Assembly: GCA_965153455.1 (NCBI GenBank)
Contig: OZ234500.1
Coordinates: forward strand, 14,507,579-14,571,578
Origin: Sphagnum compactum
Lineage: Eukaryota; Bryophyta; Sphagnopsida; Sphagnales
DNA length: 64,000 bases
Direction: 5' to 3'
The position numbers were made by a program, and so were the translations under genes. The notes beneath the pieces are model-generated. The model saw nothing but the letters and a program-made list of their open reading frames with translations, was not told the DNA's origin and did not search any database. Shown piece by piece: positions 1 through 11,979 of the stretch (its first letter is position 1; each line of letters starts with the position of its first letter).

Positions 1-540
1 GAGGAGTGCTTCAAAGAATGCAGCAGCAGCTCAAAGAGATGAGATGGCTGTTACGAAGATGATCGGACGGAACTGAGCTTGATCATCAAAATGACACTGC
101 AAAAATAAACACTTCCGAATACAGTTTTGTATAGCCAAAAGCTTCAAGATGAAAAAGAGACAGTAAAAACAAAACAGAGAAACCTCAGGGAAAAAAAAAA
201 AACCAAAATCAACTTGAGAAAAAGCAGTCGAGAGATTGACTACAAACCAGCTGTGCTGATGCAACAACAAGCGAGAGAGCTAAAGCGAGCTTCCGTAGAA
301 ATGCCACTGCAAGGAAGGTTGGAGGTACGTCACAAACAAACAGCTGTGCATTGGAGTTTGCGAAAGTCTGTTGCAGTGCTCACAAAAAATCACTGCCCTA
401 AAAGTCGGAGACAAAAAAAAGGAATTACCTCAGTAGGCGTTCAAAGAAAGAAAACAGCGAAAAAAAAATTGAAAAACAAAATGACACGCTCTGCAGCTCA
501 TGAATTTTCCCCTTTCTAACGAGAGCTTCATGGAAATCCT
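1..540. other. A-rich region, no recognised gene
   Basis: The plus strand is strongly purine-rich and holds an open frame at 127-519 (130 codons) whose product is very rich in Lys, Arg and Gln. I recognise no domain. The composition is what an A-rich tract would give by chance, and the opposite strand is open too over 31-270. I do not call a gene. It could be leader or promoter sequence of a gene outside the window. Confidence 0.4.
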
Positions 541-632
541 CTTCCCTCCTCTCTCTCTCTGTCTCTCTCTCTTTCTCTTGCTGCCTCTGTCACTCTCTCT
601 CTCTCTCTTTTTCTTTCTCTCACTTGAACCAA
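541..632. repeat. CT-rich microsatellite
   Basis: An imperfect (CT)n tract with interspersed TTTCT and TGTCT. Such CT/GA tracts are frequent in plant 5' leaders and promoters, but no adjacent coding exon was recognised. Confidence 0.85.
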
Positions 633-1809
633 GGTTGACTAAAGACAGAAATTGGAAACTTTAACACATGGTATTCAGCACAGTGTGTTTTTCAGTCATT
701 TTCAATCACTAAACAATGACAGTATTTTGTATTTTGCTTTCAGTGGTGAGTTTGAAAGGAAAATGCTTTTAATTTCAGGGGGGGAAATCATTTCCTGTGC
801 TGAAGACAAACCAAAAAACAAGACAGCCTTGATGACAGTTTGCTTCATCAACCAAGGAAATTGGAAGAGAGCTTACTGATGATAATAATAGGTAGTTCAG
901 TTATACTTAACTTAATAACTACTAACTACCTCCAACACAGAAAACAGAACCAAAGAGCTTAAAACGTAACTACTAACTAGGCTATATAGCCTACGCTATA
1001 CAGCCAAGTATTGTAAGAAGGGAAGACATCAAGAGAGCCAACTAAGCATGACTTAGCAAACATAATTACAACCAGGTAATGGTGCATTCACACTCGATGT
1101 TCAGTCAGTGTTAAATGAAAATCTAGGTGGCATCCTACATGGCACCCAATGTTAAATGAGTGATAGCTTAATGTTAATTGAATGTTAGCTTAACATCAAA
1201 TTTTCAGGGTAACTAGTTTTAAGTCCTAAATGGCTAGCATGATGTTAGGAGACTCAACCTAACACCAAGTTTGAACTCACCTTAAGTAAGAAGACCAATG
1301 TGTACTTGCCAACTAAGCATGACTAAAAGGACTTTGCATGATTTAGAGAGAAACTTTCACACAAAGTAAACAGTGATTTTTTTCCAACAGGTTTTGTCAT
1401 TTTTCAACTAAAAATTGCAGAAAGTGTTATTTCTCTAGCATAATTTTTTGAATTTTTTTTGGTTGTATCACAAAATTGAATGGATTTTTAAAACAAACCC
1501 TGAAAGCAAACATGTGTTTCATCCAGTGATCTTTTGGGTGGGAATTTTCACTACTTGGCAATTTATTGAAACTTGGAAACACATGTTCTAATTCAGAGCA
1601 AAACGTGTTTTTTAATCAGCAAAAGTTTGTTTCTTTTGTGAAATAAAGGAAAATTGAATAAAGAAACACCATTTTCATCATGTAATTGGCTCAGCCTTTT
1701 ATTTCAGATTCGAACAAAATCATGACAAATGATGATACTGTGTAACATAGTGAGGACATTTTAATGCAATGTGTACGCTATAAAATAGTAACCTGCAGAC
1801 TACATTTAA
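633..1809. other. Unassigned AT-rich stretch
   Basis: No gene recognised. A weak inverted similarity lies between about 1090 (GATGTTCAGTCAGTGTTAA) and 1262 (TAACACCAAGTTTGAACTCA), perhaps an old foldback element, but its ends are not clear. The small open frame at 652-879 shows no recognisable domain. Confidence 0.4.
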
Positions 1810-2151
1810 GGGCCACTTTACACTAGGAGTCAGGGCTAATGTTCAACCCAAATCCAGCATTCCTATTGGTGCAAAAGTTGAAATCAGCCCAAGCTTTCGA
1901 CTAGGAGTCAAGGCTGACATAGAAAAAAACTTTTCAATCTGCCCCAAGTTACTAATAAATGCTAAACAGTATGGCCTTATATTGGCCCCAAGGCTGAAAA
2001 ATGGACACCATCAAATTTGGGAGGCCAATTTGCAACTCTTGGGTCCAATGTTCCAGCATGTATTAATAACTTGGGGCCAATTCTCAACCCAAAAATGCTC
2101 AAAGTTGGCCCCAAGTTTTTTTTGGCCCTGAGTCCTAGTGTAAATCAGGCC
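1810..2151. mobile_element. Tourist/Harbinger-like MITE, 342 bp
   Basis: The left end reads GGGCCACTTTACACTAGGAG. The right end, reverse-complemented, reads GGCCTGATTTACACTAGGAC. These are imperfect terminal inverted repeats of about 28 bp. The element is flanked by TAA at 1807-1809 and TAA at 2152-2154, a 3-bp target duplication. GG(G/C)C termini with a TWA duplication are typical of PIF/Harbinger MITEs. There is no coding capacity. A second inverted motif inside (ACTAGGAGTCAAGGCTGA near 1901) suggests internal duplication of the end. Confidence 0.8.
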
Positions 2152-2584
2152 TAAGACTTGTCGCCCACACTGGTTTGAACTTTAAACTAAAACATTTACC
2201 CCAAATTCCTATACTGATGAAAAGTGTCTTCCCTCTTGGCAAAGCCAACAAACCTTGGGCGGAAGGTGGTGGCAACTGGAAGTGTTATAAGCCATGAGAC
2301 AAGAGGTTAACTACTTGGATGTAGTCATGGCATGTGCGCCCCAGTTCGTACCATGACCCCCCGCCCCCTCCCCCCCCCCATGTGCACAGGACCTTCTGTA
2401 TCTGATCATCAAGTCTAGTTAGGAACTGGCATCACTTGCTCTCAGCTCTCAGAGGAGAGGTGAATCTGGCTTGAATTTCTTGTTTCTCAAGGAGCTTAGC
2501 TTCTGGCAGAGTATTGGGTGGTGTTTGGGTGTCGTGTGCTGCCTAATGTTAAAATTAACTTAACATGCTATTTTAATATAACTA

Positions 2585-3345
2585 GTGTGAACCCGGTGCA
2601 TAATGCACCCCGTCGATCCCCCTCACGCGGTCCTTCGCTTTTCCCACTCCGGTTTTAAACGGTGACGAACTTTTTTGGGAATAGAAATTTCATGCAGCCA
2701 ATGGAAGGCCCAAGGGTGTACTCAAGGTGCCTTGCTTTTATTCCTTTTAGGAGGAGGGGCCGGGGGGGGGGGGTGGGGGGAGGGTTTCTTTTCATTTTTC
2801 TTTGGTTCCCAATGTGTTCCCCAACATAACATTACAATGTGTTCTTTCTCACTTCCACCTATTAAGACCCCTAGAACCCCACCCCCTCCCCCCCTCCACG
2901 AAAAAAATTAAAATCATGACCCTCCTAAACCCTTAGCCCATGCATCCTTCGGGAAAGAAAAAAGCGCACCCAAATCTCCTCACCCACCCTCCAAATCCCA
3001 AAAATACCTCCCCCAACACCCTACCATCCCCCATCCAAAAGTTGATATCTTCAACTTCTTAGACTGTCCACCTATTGAAGCCAGTCTTGGACTGTCCACC
3101 CTATTTTGTGCATAAAAAATCCTGCAATAGTAAATTTGTCATCTGGGGGGTTGCAGAATCGGCCTCGCAGAGATTGTTAACGGGTCGGAATGGACAGGTT
3201 CAGACAGACAGACGCACAAACAATTATTATTATCATCATCAGATGCTCCACAGGGAACGAGCAGTGACTGGAAGAATCTTGCAGCACTGCCCAATTTTTG
3301 TCCACACGGACAGACAGACAGACACCACGTTTGCTTTTATATATA
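2585..3345. mobile_element. Retroposon-like repeat of unknown class
   Basis: The left boundary is ATAACTAGTGTGAACCCGGTG. The right boundary is a purine run GACAGACAGACAGACACCACG followed by TTTGCTTTTATATATAAAACTAGTG. ACTAGTG occurs just inside the left end and just after the right end. The last ~100 bp (3238-3345) recur at 6512-6612. Homopolymer G and C runs lie in the middle (2760-2900). No reverse transcriptase or transposase remnant is visible, so the class is open. Confidence 0.45.
2671..2860 (-). repeat. Dispersed repeat R1, copy 1
   Basis: The reverse complement matches 33840-33980 closely. It shares GGAACACATTG, a C-rich tract, then CCTTCCATTGGCTGCATG and AAATTTC. A third copy lies at 61400-61560. 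Orientation is minus relative to the other two. The class is unknown. Confidence 0.65.
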
Positions 3346-3779
3346 AAACTAGTGGGTACCCGTGACCTTCAAACACTGTGACATATAACATCATTTTCTC
3401 TTCTATTAACAATATTACGAACTCTATACATAACAAAACAACATAATTCAAAATGTTTATTTTTGAAAAAAGGTGTAATTTGCAAGTCTAAGTTCAAATA
3501 ATTTTTTGAAAATTTCAACAAACCTTGTCATACTTGCAATATAAAAAAATAAAAAAATAAACTCATGAACATGTGTGAAAACTAAATCCTTAAAAATAAA
3601 TATATTGATTATTCGATAGTTACTTGCTGAACCCAATCACAGCCTATGATATATCATCCCTCCCCCAAATTACACATACCCACTAAAGCCCCCCCAACAT
3701 ACAACCCAAGGAGGACGACCGGACGGACAGTGACCTTCGGGCACTGTGAACTCCCCCAATTTCTTTAAACTTGGTTCAT

Positions 3780-4790
3780 GTTTTAGTTTTCTCTAGAAAC
3801 TTTTATTTTTTTTTTTTTTTATTTTTATGTGTTTTCTGTTTTTATTATTATTTTGTATAATAAAAATAAAGTGTTTTTTTTTCACTTTTATATTTTTGTT
3901 TATTTGGATGCAAGTTTGAAGTTTGGAGAAAAAAGATACACCTCATTCTTTTTCAAGCAGGGTTTTTCTTCATTATTATAAGTTTTATTTATTTTTATTT
4001 TTTACTCTTGATTTGGTTTCTTCATTTTTGTAAATTTTTTTCTTTTAAAATTATTTTACTGTATTTCCCTTTCCTTATTTCATTTGTTTCCATTCCTTTT
4101 TTATAGTTTTTGGGTTTTTACTTTTTTTTGTTTATGTTTGTTTCATGCTTTAATTTTTTCTATTCTTGTTTTGTCTATCTTCATTTTTTTTTTAAATTAT
4201 GCATTTATTTATTTATTTATTTTGTTTCTATTTTCTTTTTCAAAAAGATTCTAGTTTTTCTAATATGTTTTGTAATGAAAATAATTTTAAAAAACTTTTG
4301 TATTTTTGTTTGATTAGATACAGGTTTGAAGTTTGGAAAAAGAAGACAAACCTCATTTTTTTTCTCTTTTTTCTGCTGTCTATTTTGTTTTTTGTTTTTT
4401 GTCATCTATTTTTAAATTTTCTTTTAAGATTATTTTACTGTATTTTCCTTTTTTGTTTCATGTTTAAATATATTTATTTTATATGTTTTCATTTTTTTCC
4501 TATTTTTAAGTGTTTTAAAAAAGTTTCTAATTGTTAAAGTGTTTTTCTGTTTTTTTTTTCTAGCTTTTTCCCTAAAAAAAAATATTTGTTCTATTTTTTT
4601 CTTTTTTGTTACAACTTTGTTTCATTTTATTTATTTGTTAACAACTTGTTTTTTTCTTTTTTAATTTGAAATTTCTTGTGTTGTTTTAAAAAGATTTCTT
4701 CTCTTGTTTCTCATTTTTTTTCCAACAATTTTTTGTTTTTTAAAATTAGTTTGTAGCTTTTGGCAAATTGCAAGACTACAGGAGTTTTTC
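3780..4790. repeat. T-rich low-complexity region
   Basis: About 1 kb dominated by TTTT, TTTATTT and TTTTGTTT runs. Two internal segments look like diverged direct copies: 3890-3960 and 4300-4370 share TATTTTTGTTT, then a GTTTGAAGTTTGGA block. Open frames here (4110-4313, 4199-4537) are Phe/Leu-rich products of the composition and are not genes. Confidence 0.85.
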
Positions 4791-4828
4791 ATAAACTACA
4801 GGATTGGATCATAAAACATTTGGATAAG

Positions 4829-4955
4829 ATGCTGCTGCCGTCATTCGTCGTCGTCGTCCTCCTCTTCCATCATCTTCTTCTTCCGGGATGAGGAAATTGG
4901 ATGGATGGATGACGTGACGGATGGATGGAAAGGACGACCACCCAAGGATATTAGT
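4829..4955. repeat. Diverged copy of minisatellite-flanking block
   Basis: It shares GCTGCTGCC(A/G)TC, CCTCCTCTTCCATCATC, TTCTTCTTCCGGGATGA and GGATGGATGGAAAGGACGACC with 6276-6385. It carries a local GGATGGAT tract. The same block occurs about 1.4 kb apart on either side of the 82-bp minisatellite. Confidence 0.8.
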
Positions 4956-5762
4956 TTTTTTTTTATGTTTGTTTATGGCTTGTCTTCCAAGTATTCTCTG
5001 ACAGCACTGTGGTATGCATTGTGCGTGTGTGCGTGCGTGCAAGATTGGGTGTGAATCAAAACCCATCATTCCATTTGTCTTTCCCAGAAAGATGAAGCTT
5101 TTGCCACTACTGTCAAATACATGTCTAAAGAGAATAAAAATTCTCAAACTAATGAATATTTTTCAAGCATTTTGAAAAATGTTTTTCAGGAATTTTTTAG
5201 AATGCCCAATTTTAAACCTAATTGTAAGCCTCAGTGCTAAATTTTTGTTAATCTTAAGTCAAAACAATAAAAAGATTCTAACCCAAGCCAAAATGGCAAT
5301 TTTTAAAAATCCTAAGTCAAAATAATAAAAAGATTCTAATCCTTAGGCCTAAATAGAAATTTTGTTAACAAAAAACTCGAATTGAAATTTTCTTTAAATT
5401 TAAAAAAAAAATGATTATGAAATGACCCACCTTTGTGATGAAGTTGTTTGGAAACACTGGAAAATCCTCACACTGAAATCCTGACAAAAGCCTCAGAACT
5501 TCAAACCTTTCAGAAAGTACATGCAAAGCATGTTGAGAAAGAATTTCCAAGTTCTCTAATGGCATCTTCCAGGAATTCCAAGCAAGAATTGCCTTCTAGA
5601 AACAAAATAGCAAGCCTATTGTGCACATCCGGAATGTCCATACCGGCAGATTGGGATCATCCGTATTGGGAACCGTTCGTCTCACTTGTTTCACTGGCGA
5701 CTCGTCTGCACAAAATGAAAACCCACATCAATCCATCTTCTTCTTCTTCTTGTTTTTCTTTG

Positions 5763-6253
5763 TCTTCTTCTTCTTCCTGGCATCCCCCACTTTCCACAAC
5801 AATGGAGGAAGACGGGATGGCCGGACACCACCGCAAGAGGACGGTCTTCTTCTTCTTCCTGGCATCCCCCACTTTCCACAACAATGGAGGAAGACGGGAC
5901 GGCCGGACACCACCGCAAGAGGACGGTCTTCTTCTTCTTCCTGGCATCCCCCACTTTCCACAACAATGGAGGAACACGGGACGGCCGGACACCACCGCAA
6001 GAGGACGGTCTTCTTCTTCTTCCTGGCATCCCCCACTTTCCACAACAATGGAGGAAGACGGGACGACCGAACACCACCGCAAGAGGACGGTCTTCTTCTT
6101 CTTCCTGGCATCCCCCACTTTCCACAACAATGGAGGAAGACGGGACGACCGAACACCACCGCAAGAGGACGATCTTCTTCTTCTTCCTGGCATCCCCCAC
6201 TTTCCACAACAATGGAGGAAGACGGGACGACCGGACACCACCGTAAGAGGACA
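5763..6253. repeat. 82-bp minisatellite, six copies
   Basis: The anchor CACAACAATGGAGGAA recurs with its AATGG at 5801, 5883, 5965, 6047, 6129 and 6211, exactly every 82 bp. Each unit has a TCTTCTTCTTCTTCC tract, CTGGCATCCCCCACTTTCCA, and a GC-rich half GGACGGCCGGACACCACCGC. Copies differ by only a few substitutions, so the array is recent. Because 82 is not a multiple of 3 and the units lack stops, several long open frames appear on both strands; these are artefacts. Flanking blocks are related to 4829-4955. Confidence 0.95.
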
Positions 6254-6511
6254 ACCATGCAAAGCTGAGCTGCATGCTGCTGCCATCCGTCCTCCTCCTC
6301 TTCCATCATCTTCTTCTTCCGGGATGAAGAACTTAGATGGATGGAAGACGGAACGGATGGATGGAAAGGACGACCGGACACCACCGCAAGAAGACAAAAC
6401 CAACGATATTATATATGGGATTATGCTTTTATATATAGGATTATATGTGCCATGGGTGTTGATTTTGTGTCCTGGTTATCACCTCACCTATCCTATTTTG
6501 CCATCTACTAC

Positions 6512-6612
6512 AGACCAGCTCCACAAGGAATGGGCAGTGATTGGAAGAATCTTCCAGGCATTGCCCAAATTTTGTCCACACAGACAGACACCACGTTTGC
6601 TTTTATATATAA
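6512..6612 (+). repeat. Second copy of the 3' tail of the 2585-3345 repeat
   Basis: It shares GCTCCACA-GGAA, GGCAGTGATTGGAAGAATCTT, TTTGTCCACAC, CAGACAGACACCACGTTTGC and TTTTATATATAA with 3240-3345. Only the end is present, as expected for a truncated retroposon. Confidence 0.7.
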
Positions 6613-6736
6613 TAAGATATATGCCACAATAAACATCACATATTGTACATTATTATGGATGAAATGGCAAAGTTTATTTCATATGTGTCATGAGTTGCAA
6701 CTTTTTGTGTGAGAAAAATCACATTCTTTTGTAACG
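6612..6736 (+). mobile_element. Half of foldback MITE family M2
   Basis: It carries the right arm of the family seen complete at 47841-48153 and 59850-60161: ATGCCACAATAAACATCACA, then GTGTGAGAAAAATCACATTC ending in TGTAAC. The left arm is absent; the copy abuts the preceding repeat tail directly. Confidence 0.7.
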
Positions 6737-7129
6737 ATTTAACTTCATCCTTCAAGGGTTTACAATAGGTTATCATCAGTTTTGGGCGGGTATTAGAAAT
6801 TCATCAAGTTTCAAGCTGGCTCTCAATCTGGTTTCGATCCAGTTTTCAATTTGAAATTGGACTATTCTCATTTTGAGTGAGACTCAACACTTCGAAAACT
6901 GGTTGGGTATCGCAGAGGCTCAATTTGATACTTGATATTGATGAAAGGTATCAAGTGAACCTTCAAAACCAGTTCTCATGCTTGTATAGGTTTATAAAAA
7001 CCCAAATAAATGATATCATCTACCCATTTACAAGGTTTGAACTGAAAACTTTTTAAATATCCTTGAAAGGATTAATCAGCATGTCACAACTTTTTATATG
7101 GACACCAAGTTGTTGAATTTGATGTGGAG

Positions 7130-7370
7130 GGTAAAGCCCAAGGATGGGGGCATTCTCAAAAGAAGGGGCATAGATTGAGGCAATAGCCAATTCTGGCCCC
7201 GCATTTTGGGAATGTCCTCCACCCATTGGTTTAACCCATTGTAAAGCATGAGGCAAAATTTATGGTGAATCAAACCTACATAGATCGCAAGGCATAGGAG
7301 TGAGAGGGATATTATACCTACTTATAGGTGTAAGAACCCTCCCACTATTGAGGCATAGGCATAACATACC
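7130..7370 (-). mobile_element. Composite foldback repeat M1, copy 1
   Basis: 7130-7233 is a short foldback unit with GGGTAAAGCCC at one end and a degenerate GGTTTAACCC at the other. The adjoining 7240-7370 contains CTTATAGGTGTAAGAACCCTCCCA. Read on the minus strand, the whole block is colinear with 61800-62071 and with 30890-31158. No coding sequence is present. Confidence 0.75.
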
Positions 7371-7619
7371 TCCTATTTTTTAGGAGAAAAATTGATGAAT
7401 ATAAGGTGCCCTTTAGATACATTAGAATTTTCTCCAAGTGCTTTATGTTTAAAGTTTACATGTGTCAATGGGTTTTAACTTAAAAACCATTAGGGTGAAG
7501 TATTAAATAAAAAATAATATACATTATTATTTCATGTGATTAAATGTGACTAGTAATTAAGTTTACTTTGAAAAACTCTTGAGTTCAAACTTCATTTAAG
7601 TGATAACCTCAAAACCGAC

Positions 7620-7745
7620 AAAGGTTTTTTTTTTTTGTTTTTTTTTGAAAAAAACAGGACCAGTTCTCTTTTAATTCTTATAAGAACTAAAACCAAGTTC
7701 CCTCCAAAACATGAAAACTGCCCAACACTGGTTATCACCACGCTA
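7620..7745. mobile_element. Fragment of CAGTGTTGGGC-ended repeat M3
   Basis: It ends in GAAAACTGCCCAACACTGGTTATCAC, matching the right end of the complete-looking copy at 32956-33402 (CCGCCCAACACTGGTCACAA). GGACCAGTTCT and GAACTAAAACCAAG match the AACCAG-rich interior of that family. A homopolymer T tract precedes it. Confidence 0.55.
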
Positions 7746-7749
7746 CCAC

Positions 7750-10430
7750 CAATATTTCGGCAAGGACACCAACTAGGATTCCGTGTTCCTAAGCACTTTA
7801 AGTGTGTGTCAAAGGATATATTTAGGGTTACTGCGACTGAGTTCCACAACAGTACCATCAAATGTGCAGTTTGCACAGACCCTACAAATCTAAGGATTAG
7901 AAATCTTAGATAGAGCCAGAGGTCAGGTACCCAATGTTGTGATTTCCAGTCCCTAACAAATTTTTACACAAAGTGGCCATCTGCCACACTGAATTGATTG
8001 TGTACCCCGTGACAAAATTTGCAGCTCTGTGTTGGGTAATTAGAACCTACAGGCGATCATGTTCAATTTTGGTTTAATTACATTTTTAATCTTATTTTAA
8101 AGAATAATTTTTTTTATGTTTAAAGCAAATGAGGTAATCCAAAATGTAAATTTGTCTTACAATGAGAAAATTAATTGAATGGGCCTTCTGTATTTTACAC
8201 CTTTATTTGATAGGTTTTCATCTACCCTCTATATCAGCCCATGGAAATGTTCGTTATCATTTGTTAAATACTTCCCAATTACTAGTGGGAAAAGTGGGGA
8301 TCATAGGGTTCCATTGTGGGAATCCATCATCTGATTGCATGTTACTTCTCAGATTTGAGAGATCCAAAGTACAGGAAGTAGATAAACAAAGTTGGAGCAG
8401 CTCATTTTTTAAGACCTAAGTTGGAGGAAGCTACAAGGGTTCTACAAGGGTTCAAACAGAAGAATGTGTGAATGAGGCCACTAATAAGGCCCTTGCATCT
8501 GTTGGCATTTTTAGGGTTATATGAAAATATAGCCTATTGCAAATATACTCTTACCAAAGAAGATGATATCCATGCCATTCATTTAGCCAAGCAATAAATT
8601 GGACAAGCAGTGCTTTGGTTCTATTTGGATTCTGCGCACATTTATCTAACCCCATAAAGACCTGCTCCGATTTATAGTGTCATGGGACGCCATGTTACCC
8701 AGTCTATGTCTCCCTCCACTGTTTTGGGGATGTCTCTAAAAACAGAATGCCTACTGAAGCGAGCATCCATTTTTTTCCAAAACACCCTCAAATTTTTTCG
8801 TTTTCCCTGTGGTACCCTCCGGGTATCATGCGGAACCCAAAAGAAAATAAATCCGACTTTGTGCTCACACAGCCTCCGTCTCTGAAGGAATGATACCCAA
8901 AAATGGTAAATTGAAGTCCCAGTAAAGTGGCAATGATGCTCTAAAATATTGAAGGCACCTGAAAGGCAATCCCATTTACACTAGTTCACATCACATGGTT
9001 TGGAAATTCTATCACTGGAACGAAGGGGTGGCAGGATCCAATGATTTGGCAAACCACAGGAAATCTATGTAAGTGATAATCCCTGGCAAATTCCATGTGT
9101 GAGTTATTCTTGTGGAAACCACATGAGATCGAACTGTGGGCACTGGGTTATTCTTCTTAGATGCTGTGGCTTCCAAGAGGAATCAACCACCAAACTGGTC
9201 AATCCGTCTCTGCATTAAGTCCCAGTCAGTACAAACAAATGACACTTGCCACCAATTGAAGGGATCTCGCACTAATACGACAGCACATAAGTGACAGACT
9301 GCTGTCTTTCTTTTGCTCCACGGAGCCCGCTCCCCTTTCCCCGCACAAAGCCTTTCGCAACATCAAGAGCGACTGGTGAACGGGGCATACATCGCCAGTG
9401 GTAGCCTGCTGGCAGTCAGATGCATGGCACCGTGCTATCATCACCAGCCCATTGATGACCAGCGCTTGACAGTCCGATTATAAACTGCTTGTGGCAGCAG
9501 TACTGGGGGCCTGGGAAAACACTAACCTGTCAGGGAAGTAAAAGAATCCATCCCTTATTATACCGTAGTACCTTTACAGGTTTAGTGATAATTCTTAAAA
9601 ATGTGAAAATGTTGAATTTTCTTGAAATTATTTGTTTCAAATGTCGAAATTTAAGGAAATTACAAGGGGAGACAAAATACAAAAATCCATGAAAATCCGG
9701 AAGCTTTCTTGTTTCAAGCCAGCCCACCCTTGCAGAGCAAACTATCCAATAATTGACAACATTTCTCTATCCTATAATTTGGTAGAACATCATGTCTCCC
9801 CATTCTTGCCAAAAAAAGAAGAAGAAGAAGAAATAGAAATTGACGTAAAAGGTCTCACTATGTTAGATGTTTGAAGTATGGAAAACCTCTCAAAGAAGCT
9901 GCCTATATTTATTGTCAAATTTTCATAAATTCTTTTTTTTCACTTCTGAAGTGGATTTTGAAAAAATAAAATAATTATTCCAGACCGGAGGACTGATCAC
10001 CACAACCCAAGTGCCGAATCTGAGAAGGCATCAGGGTAATCTAATTCCTGTGTTTAAGGTTTGGAGTTTTGGATGGCCATGGCTGTTTATTAATGAACGG
10101 TCGGTTGTTATTGCTCAGATGTGTGTTCTGCCATGGATCAGGGTCATTCCGTGTTCAAAACATGGGCACATGATCTCCAGGCATAGAGTTGTTGCTGTGG
10201 CCTGGGCCCATGTGTGTGTGTCTGTCTTCCTGCTACAATTCTTTTTCTTCTTCTTTTTTCTGAATTAGGCAGTGATATTCGTACAAACTGTCCATCAAAA
10301 GATGGAATAGGTATAGAAGACTGATGGATGTCCTGCAACCAGTCTTTTCTTTTTCCTGGCTATATATATATATATAGTCAAAAATCTATATTGTAAATTA
10401 AGAGTACTAAAATTAAGTTCTTTTCTGTAG
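7750..10430. other. No recognised gene
   Basis: Several short open frames occur (for example 8162-8419, 85 codons; 9226-9444 minus, 72 codons), but none shows a domain, splice context or similarity I can name. 9280-9480 is less AT-rich than its surroundings and could hold an old exon or promoter. A (GAA)n stretch sits at 9819-9833 and a (TA)n stretch at 10361-10376. Confidence 0.4.
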
Positions 10431-10439
10431 TTTTCAATA

Positions 10440-10620
10440 GCCAGAATTTGATCAAAAATTTAAGAAAAGTTACCAGATTTCTACACATGGTTCAAGTATG
10501 TAGCCAAAAATATAGAAGGGTGTTTTAATTTTTTTACTTTTATATTTACCTTGTAGCCAAATCTGGCTAAATCTTCCTCTGGGCCATCACCAAATGGCTA
10601 GATCATAATATTGACAAAAA
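10440..10620 (+). repeat. Dispersed repeat R2, copy 1
   Basis: It shares CAGATTTCTACACATGGTTCAAGTA and AGCCAAATCTGGCTAAATCTTCC with 21455-21750, and in reverse with 40160-40300. The AGCCAAATTTGGCTAAAT core is itself near-palindromic and also appears alone at 21860. The class is unknown and no coding capacity is visible. Confidence 0.65.
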
Positions 10621-10913
10621 CAAATTTGCCCGATAACTACTAGGATCGCTAATCCATGCATATTTGCAGGGTATAAATGATTGATTTACCTATCTATGCC
10701 AGTTTTTTTGTCCATATCCTTGAGCACAAATTACAGCCATAGAACCTTTAAAGTTTAGCTATTCAGACACAAAAACAAAGTCTAGGTCAACAAGTTGGGA
10801 TGGTATTTTCTGCACATCCAGGAAACAACGCATAAAGCCAACAGAAATATGTGTTGTTTACTGAAGCAATTAGTAGGTTGAGCCCCAGGGGCCAGATGGG
10901 ATCACGCATGCAG

Positions 10914-10930
10914 AAACCCTAAACCCTAAT
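10914..10930. repeat. Two-unit interstitial telomere-like motif
   Basis: AAACCCTAAACCCTAA, the plant-type CCCTAAA repeat, is followed by degenerate AAACCTTAAACCC. It is too short to be a telomere. A TTTAGGGTTTAGGG pair also occurs in an RPN2 intron near 23893; such telo-box motifs are common near plant genes. Confidence 0.6.
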
Positions 10931-11979
10931 TATTAAACCTTAAACCCGCTTCATGGCTCCCATTCTGTAAGGGAGAAGGGGACTAAAGAAGGAAGGCAGG
11001 AAGCCCTTCCTGCCTTTATTTTGAGAACATAAAAAAAGCAAGATATGCTCAGTTCATTGTCTGTTAGTCATTGAAGAAAATGCTTTTAGATGTGGGACTT
11101 TTCTTTTCTTTTTCCTTCTTTGCATGATAATTTGCCAGGTATGTACTGACAATCAAAAGTCTGTTGCAGGCCAAGGTATAGGCCAGCAGCAGCAGCTATG
11201 TAAGTCCTTTGCTGATGAGGTGCATCCCCCTTCTTTTCAGTGTTCACGCATGCAAATTGCCTCATGAATTTGCTATGAATCAAGAGGGGAAGCCGTCATC
11301 TAACTCCTTGTTATGAGACATTTAAGTCTACAGCCAATCCGTAGTTGAGCAAACTGTATTTGATAAGGAATCAATCCAATACAAATTTGTAGAAAGGTTT
11401 CCTCAATTAAAAAATTAGTCTAGGTTTTTACATTGGGGTAGGACAGGTGCTATCAACCTTGTTCCAACTTCCCATGCCCTGAGACGATGAAAATCCCTCT
11501 AGACCGGCAAGTAGCACCCAAGAGTGCACCACAAAGGATGGATGTTAAGTGTTCAGAAAACAATTTTATGTTGGCTTCCAGGTCCTTAGCTACCTATGGT
11601 GATAGGTTAGTTTCTTGTTTACTACCTACTAGCTAACAGCCCACAAGGTGGGAGGAAGCAAAAAGAGAGCTTACCTATGCATAAACCACGTACTTAATTA
11701 GTAATCACCTATTTTCTTACCTATCCCTAGTACAAAATTGGGGTGTAATTTATTAGCTTGAATTATTATATGATTTTTAAAATAAAATAATTTTATCTCA
11801 CCATAATCATTTTACTTTGTTTAAAGTTATGTTATTATGGGGCCACTATGTAATATCATAGTTCATTACTAATTCTAATTGAAGTAATTCATTACTATTT
11901 GAAATAATTCACTGTAATATATAGGTTTTGTTTTGATGATGTTATTAAATAAGTTATAGGTATATAAAGAAATGTAGGT

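Noticed and set aside
127-519. Lys/Arg-rich 130-codon open frame as a nuclear basic protein
   Set aside because: Composition follows the A-rich DNA; no domain, and the opposite strand is also open.
4110-4537. Phe-rich open frames as membrane proteins
   Set aside because: They come from poly-T low-complexity DNA.
4829-6253. CRISPR-like array at the 82-bp repeat
   Set aside because: Units are contiguous with no unique spacers, and the window is eukaryotic.
5448-6632. A 394-codon open frame and overlapping frames of 120-248 codons on both strands
   Set aside because: All are generated by the stop-free 82-bp minisatellite, whose length is not a multiple of three; the products are periodic and frame-shuffled.
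10914-10930. Telomere or chromosome end
   Set aside because: Only about two CCCTAAA units with ordinary sequence on both sides.
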